A stretch of DNA of 64,000 nucleotides from Niallia sp. FSL W8-0635 (GTDB taxonomy: Bacteria; Bacillota; Bacilli; Bacillales; Cytobacillaceae), in assembly GCF_038007965.1 (NCBI RefSeq), contig NZ_JBBOYD010000001.1:908501-972500 (forward strand), read 5' to 3'. Below, in pieces: positions 16,442 to 24,173 of the stretch. The translations under genes and the position numbers were made by a program. Under the pieces are notes generated by a model. It was given only the letters and a program-made list of their open reading frames with translations. It did not search any database and had not been told where the DNA came from. The number at the start of each line of letters is the position of its first letter. The stretch's first letter is position 1.

Positions 16442-17719
16442 TTGATAAATAATGCATGGAAAGATTATTTATATAAATATATCTTATTGAAAAATGAGGA
16501 GCTTAATTTACTGGACATTAGAGAGAATAATGGAATTTTAGATATTCCTGTGATAAAAAAGACTTCTCGAACTAGAAGGACTGTTGCGATGTTGACGGTG
16601 GGGATTAATCATCAAATTAACCCTCCAGAACATTTGGTGAGTGGCTTTGCAAGTCCAAAGTCTAAGAAACAATTTGTACTTACAGATGAAATTTATGAAT
16701 TTATTCGTAATGCATGGATTATTAGAGAATATCGCTTGGCAAAAGACGAACGAACTGTGAAAAGTGAACAGTTTCGCATGGGATTGTCTTTATTCCAATA
16801 TAAAAAACAAATGGAGGCTGAACAAGAAACATTGAGAACTGAATCCATTCTCGAATGGAAAAATCAATGGATTAATATAAAGAATTGTTCTTCCGCGCAT
16901 AATCATGAACGAATAGACAAGCTTAATAGATTAAAAGATATATTAGATGAAATTGTAGCAAAAGATAAAATTAACAGTATTAATTCTACTTGGAGATTTC
17001 AAAAACAACTTTTATTTCTACACTTTTTAGTAGCTTTTTATCAAATTTCAATGGTCGAACATCATTTTGATTGGAAGCAAATTGGTGCAAGGTATTACAG
17101 GAAAATAGGCGGATCAAAGGAATTTGATGCATACAAAAAGGAATTTATTGAGGTTGCCGAAGAGTTACTTGAGTATCCATTACATTTACTTGGGCTAAGT
17201 AGTTTAGGTACGATTACTTCCATATATTTTACTGGACCAATGCAGGGGGATAGTGCTTCATACAATTATGGAGCAATTCATGCAACTACAGATTTAGCGG
17301 TTTTCACCGAGGAATTTAAAACGGAAGCCGATGTATTGTGGTTAGTTGAGAATAGAGGGATTGTAACGCGGATGGGTTATGAAAGGGATTTTTTAATAGG
17401 CTCTAACAGTTTTATATTAGGGATAGATGGCCAGTTAAGGTCCGCGCATCGACGATTAATTGAACAGTTGGCTTCTACTGTTAAACAAGTGATTATTTGG
17501 ACAGATGTTGATGAAGCAGGACTCATCATTGCTAAAGAAGTAGGAGAAACGGTACAAAAATTTCAGGCAATAACTAAATGGGTTGTTCCACCATTAGAAG
17601 TCGCACTAAATTTTGAAGAGTTTCAATCGCGATATGAAAGAGCTATACAGGTTAAGAAAGAAGAACAGGAGCAGGAGATTGGAGGAGTAGAACTTTGGAA
17701 AAAATGGATCAATCCTTAA
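16442..17719 (+). CDS. jetD: Wadjet system protein JetD (toprim nuclease subunit)
   Basis: A 425-residue protein with a TTG start supported by GAGGGGG 8 bp upstream. The C-terminal part is a Toprim-like domain: VLWLVENRG at about 299-306 gives the catalytic Glu, and IIWTDVDEAG at 351-360 gives the DxD pair. The N-terminal ~250 residues are helical and act as an arm in JetD relatives. In characterised Wadjet systems JetD is the topoisomerase VI-like nuclease that cuts small circular plasmids after the SMC part has extruded them. It overlaps jetA by 25 bp. Placing jetD first is unlike the A-B-C-D order of type I systems. Confidence 0.85.
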   Translation: MINNAWKDYLYKYILLKNEELNLLDIRENNGILDIPVIKKTSRTRRTVAMLTVGINHQINPPEHLVSGFASPKSKKQFVLTDEIYEFIRNAWIIREYRLAKDERTVKSEQFRMGLSLFQYKKQMEAEQETLRTESILEWKNQWINIKNCSSAHNHERIDKLNRLKDILDEIVAKDKINSINSTWRFQKQLLFLHFLVAFYQISMVEHHFDWKQIGARYYRKIGGSKEFDAYKKEFIEVAEELLEYPLHLLGLSSLGTITSIYFTGPMQGDSASYNYGAIHATTDLAVFTEEFKTEADVLWLVENRGIVTRMGYERDFLIGSNSFILGIDGQLRSAHRRLIEQLASTVKQVIIWTDVDEAGLIIAKEVGETVQKFQAITKWVVPPLEVALNFEEFQSRYERAIQVKKEEQEQEIGGVELWKKWINP

Positions 17720-19104
17720 TTTCTATTTTTAACATGGATATGGAGAAACCAGAGCTACTCCAAACAATGCGGGATATGGCTGCTTTAGCTGGTGTTTTGA
17801 ATGAATTAAGTGATAAAGAATCATTTCAGGCTCCAAAGAATGTATTACGCTTTATACGCATACTTAATCTCATTAATCAGGAAGCACTTGGTATCACTGA
17901 TCCAATTGAAAATGAGGACACACTCTTTTATCGGTATCGTCACACATATGGATACGATGAAGAGATGACTATTGAATATGTGAAGCACTTAATCTATATA
18001 TTAGGGAAATTTAATTGGATAACGAAGACAGCGAAGCGCATTAAGATGCGCGATTTAGGAAAAAGAATGATGGATGTATTAATTCGATTGGCAAATGATT
18101 CACTTGCTTATTATATGAATGACGATGTGGCCAGATCCTTGTTTCAAGCAAAAAGAGATGCAGAAATTAGTGAAGCTTATGATGACAAAGGTATTTCTGG
18201 AGGAAATAAATTAGCTAGTATGATCAAGAATGTAGAAGAAGCAATTTTATTACTAAAGGAAAGAGAACTAGAATATTTAGCTGATCGAAATGCGTTATCA
18301 CAAGTAGAAGTAATTCATCAACTGATGAAAGAATTGGAAATGAAAATGGTGGAACGTCTAGCTAAATTTGAGACATTGGATCAGGAATTAGTATTTGCAT
18401 CTATCAAGCAGAGGGGTATGACAGCTATAAGTGAAGGAACCAAGATTAGCCTTGGTACCATTAACAAAATTTTGAAGTTTGCACATATACAAGAGACTAA
18501 TTTTATTGAAACGATACAACCAGATTTACTAAGAAATTTTATCGTGCAAACATTTGATCCGCCAATGGGTTCAGATATTCCAAATGCTCATCAAATTCTT
18601 AGTTTTATGGAACAAGGACAGTATGAGGATGAAAATATGGAGGGCCTTTGGGTTCCGATTAAATTCGCTAGCCCATTATCTCCTACCGCTATTGTTGAAG
18701 GTATAGACTATATTGAGAATTATGAACCTATCACAGATGAAATTGAAGAAAAGATGGATGCTGATTTTCAAGAGATTGAAGAAATCATGGAGGAGAAGTT
18801 AGAAGAAGTAATGGGTGATTCAAAATGGCAAATGACGAAGCAAATGATTCATACCGAGCATATTGAAAAATACCTTGCTGAGGTAGAAGAAGCCGGATTA
18901 GATGAGTTAGTTATACAAGCTGGCTCTGAAAAATGGAGTGATGTATTAAATGGTTTAATCGGAGTATCTGCACTGGTGGCAAATAAAAAGGCAGATATTG
19001 ATGAAAAAGCAAACCGAAAATTACTAGGTAATATGGAAAAAAGAGATTGGAGGTGGACCGATGATGAACAAGGAAGCTATGGAATTAGAAAACGAGGCAA
19101 ATGA
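17695..19104 (+). CDS. jetA: Wadjet system protein JetA (MukF/kleisin-like)
   Basis: I choose TTG 17695 because GGAGGAG ends 7 bp before it; ATG 17704 would be too far. The 469-residue protein is acidic and helical with a long coiled-coil-like centre (about 165-245) and an acidic segment near 345-375. It lacks signal or membrane segments. Position and size match JetA, the kleisin that bridges JetC heads and holds JetB. Sequence families are less obvious than for JetC or JetD, so the call relies partly on operon context. It overlaps jetB by 44 bp. Confidence 0.8.
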   Translation: MEKMDQSLISIFNMDMEKPELLQTMRDMAALAGVLNELSDKESFQAPKNVLRFIRILNLINQEALGITDPIENEDTLFYRYRHTYGYDEEMTIEYVKHLIYILGKFNWITKTAKRIKMRDLGKRMMDVLIRLANDSLAYYMNDDVARSLFQAKRDAEISEAYDDKGISGGNKLASMIKNVEEAILLLKERELEYLADRNALSQVEVIHQLMKELEMKMVERLAKFETLDQELVFASIKQRGMTAISEGTKISLGTINKILKFAHIQETNFIETIQPDLLRNFIVQTFDPPMGSDIPNAHQILSFMEQGQYEDENMEGLWVPIKFASPLSPTAIVEGIDYIENYEPITDEIEEKMDADFQEIEEIMEEKLEEVMGDSKWQMTKQMIHTEHIEKYLAEVEEAGLDELVIQAGSEKWSDVLNGLIGVSALVANKKADIDEKANRKLLGNMEKRDWRWTDDEQGSYGIRKRGK

Positions 19105-19771
19105 ATCTATTAACAATAATCCCTTGTATGCATTACAGTCGCTACAAGGATTTTTAACTAAAGAAGAAGAGCTTACTTTTATGCAAATTTTATTTTCCTC
19201 CTCGGCAACGATTCGACAGGGGAACTTTGGGCTTTCCCGCAAAGAGGTGGAGAAATTACTTGGAGCAAATGAGGAAGAAGCATTTTTTTCTTTTTTAAAG
19301 CGAGTAAATCAAGCAGTTAGTCGGTATTTCAAAGTTGTTTATGATGAACGAAGAAATCAAGTAGTGGTGTTGATGCGTGTCCCTGCAAAACAAGCAAGAA
19401 ATGTGTTAAATAAAGAGAGCTTGGCGATTCTTATGTTTATTTTTTACCATCAAGAAGTGCTTCAAAATGAATATACATTATTTTCTCAATTGATAAATAG
19501 TTTCGGTCATGAATCCTTACAGGTAACAAGAAAAATTCAAGCTAATTTAGATCCACTAAAAAAAATCGGAGCAATCGAAATATATAATACTAACTCGGAT
19601 GAAGAGGCTTACCAATTAACAACCATTGGTACCCATCTATTTTCTGATTCATTTTTACGAAGATACGCAGAGTTCAGTCAATCCAATCAGCTTCATATGG
19701 AGGATGTTCTTCGCTTCTTTAAGCGCTACAACATGAATGGAGGTTTACAGAATGATACCTTGGAGGATTAG
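19061..19771 (+). CDS. jetB: Wadjet system protein JetB (MukE-like)
   Basis: A 236-residue protein with GGAGGTGG 5-7 bp before ATG 19061. The sequence suggests tandem winged-helix folds as in MukE (for example NVLNKESLAILMFIFYHQEV and LDPLKKIGAIEIYNT). In Wadjet complexes JetB is a kleisin-associated dimer. The gene starts inside jetA and ends inside jetC (20-bp overlap), indicating coordinated translation of the complex subunits. Confidence 0.8.
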   Translation: MMNKEAMELENEANESINNNPLYALQSLQGFLTKEEELTFMQILFSSSATIRQGNFGLSRKEVEKLLGANEEEAFFSFLKRVNQAVSRYFKVVYDERRNQVVVLMRVPAKQARNVLNKESLAILMFIFYHQEVLQNEYTLFSQLINSFGHESLQVTRKIQANLDPLKKIGAIEIYNTNSDEEAYQLTTIGTHLFSDSFLRRYAEFSQSNQLHMEDVLRFFKRYNMNGGLQNDTLED

Positions 19772-22700
19772 ATTTTCAGGAATTAGGGATTATATTCCAA
19801 CTGTAATGGATTTATCTGGGGAACTCGATCATATTCTTATCTCTGGACCAAACGGAGCAGGTAAATCAACCGTCACATTTTGTATAGGTGGGGTTCTTTA
19901 TTCCAGTAAAGTAGACGTGGAAGGACTAAAGTCTAATAATCTGCCTTCTGATCATACTTGGCGAGCAAAAATTGATTTTCTATTCAAAAATGCAGGGAGA
20001 ATTAAGGTGGATGCCCCTCTTTTTGTTCAATTCCGTTTGGAAATTGAACAAAAACCTGGAGAGCCAATAAAGAGAGAGTTTTATATTGAAGAAGGGGACG
20101 AAATTGATAAATGGGAGCGAACCACGAAATTCACTAGCGGCGGTAATTTGAATTTTTCGGAATATAAAAATCAAGTGCTATATAAGTATGCTGTCGATCC
20201 TGATGCTTTTTATTTGATTTGGTATCAAAAAGAAGTAAATCAGTTTGCAGTTATGCATCCAGAGGAACGTTTTCGAATTTTTAGTGAGATGAACGGTATT
20301 GATAAAATCCAGAAAAACTGGGAAGAAAGTAAGGAGCTTGTTAAGGAAACAGAACAAAGCTTAAAAGAAGCAGAAAGCAAACAAGGTCTCAATAAAATGC
20401 ATTTAAAGCAAAAGAAAATGGAACTTGATAGGTATCATGATCGTAATCGGCGACGTGAAGAAGGCTTTAACCAATATTTCAGAGGATTAAAATGGTTAGA
20501 AGCATACTATCTAAAGCAAATCGACTCTTTGAAATTTCAAATTGAAGATTTATTAGAGGATAAAAAGGAAAAGATTGATACCAATCAGGAGATTAGAATT
20601 CATTTTGTTGAGAAAAAAGAAGAACTTGAACAGTTCAGGACGCTGCTTAACCAGCTTGAAAATCAAGATAATGAATTTAGAGTAGAAGTAAAAGAAATTA
20701 ATGAACAGCTAAAAGAGACGAATGAAAAAATAAACACTATTTCCGACCAGATTTCGGAAATCACAAAACAAGTTGACCGTATTGGTATGTCAGAAGAGGA
20801 TGTGTTAGTAAAATTAGGGGAAGCAGAGAAGAAATATAAAGAGATAGATGATTCTATTAAATCAATGATTACAAAGGCACAAAAACTATGGAATTATCTG
20901 AATGACTTAACTTCAAAACAAGCAAAATTGTCTCTAGAGATTAAACAGGATAAAGAGCAGAAAAGAAAATTCAAAGATTTGATAGAAACATATAAAAGTA
21001 GTAATGCGATTCAAGGGGAGATGGAAACAAACAATCGTGATATAGAACGAAATAAAGATAGATTACGAGAGTTGAATGAAAAGAATCAAAAGATTGAAAA
21101 AGAGCTGTCTCTCTTAAAAAATAATAAAGTGTATAATCCTCGTCAAGAGCAGTCCATCCGATTTTTCGAAAAAAATCAAATTGATGTTTACCCGTTACGA
21201 GAACTTGTGGAATTAGATGAGACAGCTAGCCAGCAAGATGAATATTTATTCGACACGATTAAATATACTATATTCGTTAATAAAAAAGTATTTCAAGCAC
21301 CTAATGATCTATATCATGTTTCTTTACCCGACTTAGTCCCAGATAAAACATTGATACATTTACCTGACAAACATTTAAAGGTTAAAGATCATCTAGATGA
21401 CTATCTTTATCCATATGCAATAAAAGCGCTTTGGTGGGTAGAATCATTTTTTAAAGAAGAGAAACCTTTAATCCTTAATGGCCAACTTATAGATAATAAG
21501 GGGATTCGAGGACCACAAGAGGGAAAAAGAATTATTTTAAGTGAAAAAGTACTGAAATTCCACCAAGTTAAATTGGAGGAAGAGTTAACTCAGCTAAAGA
21601 AAGAAAAGCTTCAACTGGAAAAGGAAATACAGGAGCTTAACAATCGAAACTCTATCTTATTTAGCAGGAGAGAGTCACTTAAAGAGGCAGAAGCCTTTTT
21701 AACGAAAGAAAATGAAAGAGAATGGCGGCAGAGTCAGTTTGAAAAGGTAAGCAAAGAGAAAGAAGCTATAGAGAATGAATATCAAATGATTCAAGATGAA
21801 TTAAATGAACAAAGCAAGTTATTCGCTAAATGGGAACAAGCTGTGTCAATCCACCAAGAATATTTAGAAATCTACCAACGCTTTCGGAAAGAACAAGCAA
21901 AAATATTGGAAGTTCAAAGATTAAATAGTCTACTAGCTGAACTTCATCGAAATAAAATAGAAAAAAACAATCAATTAAATGAGATTTCAGATACACTAGA
22001 TACAAAACGTCGTGAAGAAAAACAGTTAATTAGGAAATTAGAAGATTTAGAAACCGATCTTGATTATCAAGATCGAGAAATCGAACAAATTGAAAGGCAA
22101 ATAAAAATAAGATCTGAAGAGCGTGTATCAAACGAAGAGGGATATTCTCGTACAAGAAAAGAAGTACAAAAGCTTCAAGAAATCTCGGGAGATTTAGTGG
22201 ATAAGTTCCATGATGAGATGGGGCATTTCTCTGAGTTGACAAAATCTCAATCAGAGGAATTACGTAATAATGGGAAAGTAACCTTTGATTTTGCGATAAC
22301 TGAACCTGGGATAGATGAAGCAGCTCCAGAGAACTATGCAAAAATGAAAGAAGAATATGATCGATCAGAAAATGAAGTGAAAAAATCAAAAATTTTATTA
22401 GAAGAATATTCAGAACGAATGGAACAGTTTAAAGAGGATTTAGAAGATACGATCAATATGAAAATCATCGGTGTGAATCAGAAATTTATTAATTATATGT
22501 CTATATTCGGTTTTGAAGGAAAAATTGACTGGGATATGAATACCGATCGCCGAGGACAAATTCGCTATACTTTATTTATTAAAGCAAGAAAAGAAGGACA
22601 TCGTGGAAAGTTAGAGGATGTAAGTGTTAAAGCACGAGGTGGGAAAGTTGGGAAGGGAGTCTCAGGTGGAGAAGAATCACTCAGTTCTTTATTGTTTGCA

Positions 22701-22967
22701 CTAGCATTATTACAAACAATCGAAGCATCGCCAGGATACATCGTACTAGATGAATTTGATAGTGCACTTGATGAAGGAAGAAAGGAAAAAGTGTTTGGAT
22801 TATATGAACAAGAATTGCAACGGAAAATGATCATTCTTACTCCAAAATCTCATGAGGAAGATTATTTATATCGTTTCTCTAAGGCTTATGTTGTGCACCA
22901 CAATCCCAATATACCTAAAAGTACAGTGTTTAAAGTCAAACGAGTTAGAGATAAAGTGACTGATTAA
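19752..22967 (+). CDS. jetC: Wadjet system protein JetC (SMC/MukB-like ATPase)
   Basis: The start at ATG 19752 is favoured by GGAGG 8 bp upstream; ATG 19737 overlaps that site. The 1071-residue protein has Walker A GPNGAGKST at 32-40, two long coiled coils (about 180-480 and 600-880), a central globular hinge (about 480-600), the ABC signature SGGEE at 971-975 and Walker B GYIVLDEFD near 995-1003. This is a complete SMC ATPase, shorter than MukB. It powers DNA loop extrusion on circular plasmids before cleavage by JetD. The gene ends the operon; a terminator lies 200 bp further on. Confidence 0.92.
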   Translation: MIPWRIRFSGIRDYIPTVMDLSGELDHILISGPNGAGKSTVTFCIGGVLYSSKVDVEGLKSNNLPSDHTWRAKIDFLFKNAGRIKVDAPLFVQFRLEIEQKPGEPIKREFYIEEGDEIDKWERTTKFTSGGNLNFSEYKNQVLYKYAVDPDAFYLIWYQKEVNQFAVMHPEERFRIFSEMNGIDKIQKNWEESKELVKETEQSLKEAESKQGLNKMHLKQKKMELDRYHDRNRRREEGFNQYFRGLKWLEAYYLKQIDSLKFQIEDLLEDKKEKIDTNQEIRIHFVEKKEELEQFRTLLNQLENQDNEFRVEVKEINEQLKETNEKINTISDQISEITKQVDRIGMSEEDVLVKLGEAEKKYKEIDDSIKSMITKAQKLWNYLNDLTSKQAKLSLEIKQDKEQKRKFKDLIETYKSSNAIQGEMETNNRDIERNKDRLRELNEKNQKIEKELSLLKNNKVYNPRQEQSIRFFEKNQIDVYPLRELVELDETASQQDEYLFDTIKYTIFVNKKVFQAPNDLYHVSLPDLVPDKTLIHLPDKHLKVKDHLDDYLYPYAIKALWWVESFFKEEKPLILNGQLIDNKGIRGPQEGKRIILSEKVLKFHQVKLEEELTQLKKEKLQLEKEIQELNNRNSILFSRRESLKEAEAFLTKENEREWRQSQFEKVSKEKEAIENEYQMIQDELNEQSKLFAKWEQAVSIHQEYLEIYQRFRKEQAKILEVQRLNSLLAELHRNKIEKNNQLNEISDTLDTKRREEKQLIRKLEDLETDLDYQDREIEQIERQIKIRSEERVSNEEGYSRTRKEVQKLQEISGDLVDKFHDEMGHFSELTKSQSEELRNNGKVTFDFAITEPGIDEAAPENYAKMKEEYDRSENEVKKSKILLEEYSERMEQFKEDLEDTINMKIIGVNQKFINYMSIFGFEGKIDWDMNTDRRGQIRYTLFIKARKEGHRGKLEDVSVKARGGKVGKGVSGGEESLSSLLFALALLQTIEASPGYIVLDEFDSALDEGRKEKVFGLYEQELQRKMIILTPKSHEEDYLYRFSKAYVVHHNPNIPKSTVFKVKRVRDKVTD

Positions 22968-23167
22968 TTGATCCAATAGAGATAGGTATTCAGTTCCCAT
23001 ACAAGTAAGTTGTAAAACCATTTAAGAAATAAGGTATGATGTCATTAGGTCCGTAGCTTATACACTACTATTTCAAAGATTAAGTAAAGCAATAATTAAA
23101 ATAGTTTCTATTCTAATAGTAGAAAGTTCCGTTTTCGGGTGCATTCTAATTAAATAACACAAGAATT

Positions 23168-23194
23168 GACGTATGAATTGGCATACGTCTTTTT
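23168..23194 (+). terminator. intrinsic terminator downstream of the Wadjet operon
   Basis: GACGTATG (23168-23175) and CATACGTC (23182-23189) pair exactly around AATTGG and run into TTTTT. The 200 bp between jetC and this hairpin hold no gene. Confidence 0.8.
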
Positions 23195-23341
23195 CCTTAT
23201 TTATCAAGGTTTCTATGGAATTACCTTACCTTTGGCATAGTAATGATGTCAAGTCTTCTGTCCTTTGCAGTGCCGTTTTGAGTATCGAGGGTCCGCACTG
23301 TGGTTGTGGTATAAGGTAAAGCATCTGAGGTGAAAAATAGA

Positions 23342-23525
23342 CGGAAAATTTTCGCTTATTTAGTAATTATTATTAAAAAATGCTTAAATAGACGGAGAGA
23401 ATCCGCTTATTGACTCGGAAAATGCGAAAAAGAGAGATTTTGCTTTGCATAATCGGAAAACCTACCCTTATTTATCCCGAAACAAGCTCTATTTTGCATT
23501 TAGCCGGAAAACCTCCGCTTATTTT
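23342..23525. repeat. four degenerate CGGA(A)AA...CGCTTATT units spaced 51-61 bp
   Basis: Units starting at 23342, 23393, 23454 and 23505 share the form CGGAAAACCTCCGCTTATTT with substitutions, each preceded by T/A-rich sequence that in two cases contains TTTGCAT. Spacing is 51, 61 and 51 bp. Each unit can form a short dyad around CCGC. No gene lies between 22968 and 23612, so this repeat field fills the gap between jetC and the amidohydrolase remnant. Confidence 0.7.
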
Positions 23526-23612
23526 CCTTTTGCCGGTTACTCGATTCAGGACAAAACATATTATTTAAAAGGGAGTGAGTCCGAGAGATCCTATTTAATC
23601 TTATAAAAATAT

Positions 23613-23828
23613 GTGGCGATTGATACGAATGATTTGTCATTATTACCAAAAACTAATTTAATTGCAAATATTGTCTATTCGATGCAGCCGAATGCTATTA
23701 AAGATATGTTTGTGGAAGGGAAGCAGATTGTCGGGGATGGTAAGCTTTTGACCATTTCAGAGGAGGCTATCGGGAAGCGAGTGAATGCTTTTTTTGAAAA
23801 GACTAAGGAAGAAATGAGTAGAGGTTAA
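23613..23828 (+). pseudogene. C-terminal remnant of an amidohydrolase (MtaD/SsnA/TrzN-like)
   Basis: The 71-codon frame has no good ATG start; it reads AIDTNDLSLLPKTNLIANIV and DMFVEGKQIVGDGKLLTI. This matches the end of cytosolic amidohydrolases of the deaminase/chlorohydrolase superfamily, where G-K-x-A-D-L-I/A-I-D precedes a closing domain ending in V-x-x-G-K-x-x-x-x-G. The roughly 370 catalytic residues that should come first are absent. The loss probably accompanied rearrangement next to the Wadjet locus. Confidence 0.75.
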
Positions 23829-24099
23829 ACGAAAAAGAATAAGCGTATGTTAGGGCAGGGGATACCTTGTCCTTTTTCAGTTGTGAGCAGATGGGAGCTT
23901 GCTTCAATATATCAACTAAGTGTTGTAAAAGGTCATAGATCTTTGTCTTTTTTCATTAAATGGAACAAGAATATATTTTTCTACTTTTTCTCTCTAACAA
24001 AGGATGTAGTAGTAGCAAACTATGTAATAGGCATCATTTTGTATTCATATAGTTATAGACTGAATAATAGAATATGTTATTATTTGTAATAGAACCATT
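23829..24099. other. intergenic region before the GH115 gene
   Basis: An open frame of 80 codons (23847-24089) is present but has no ribosome site, is rich in Phe/Tyr/Ile from A+T-rich DNA, and I treat it as noncoding. A weak GGGCAGGGGATACCTTGTCC dyad occurs near 23855. Confidence 0.4.
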
Positions 24100-24113
24100 G
24101 GTAATCGCTTACA
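24100..24113 (+). promoter_or_regulatory. cre (CcpA) site upstream of GH115
   Basis: GGTAATCGCTTACA matches the cre consensus TGWAANCGNTNWCA at 13 of 14 positions and lies 61 bp before the GH115 start. Carbon catabolite repression of the glycoside hydrolase is therefore expected. Confidence 0.65.
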
Positions 24114-24173
24114 AGAACATTAGCTAGTTGTAAAAAATCTGTCTGAAACCTAATCAATAGAAGAGGTGTTTAA

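Noticed and set aside
23342..23525. Possible CRISPR array
   Set aside because: Only four units, repeats diverge strongly, spacing is uneven, and no cas genes are nearby.
23847..24089. 80-codon plus-strand frame before the GH115 gene
   Set aside because: No ribosome site, composition typical of translated A+T-rich noncoding DNA (runs of Phe, Tyr, Ile), and it overlaps the regulatory region of GH115.
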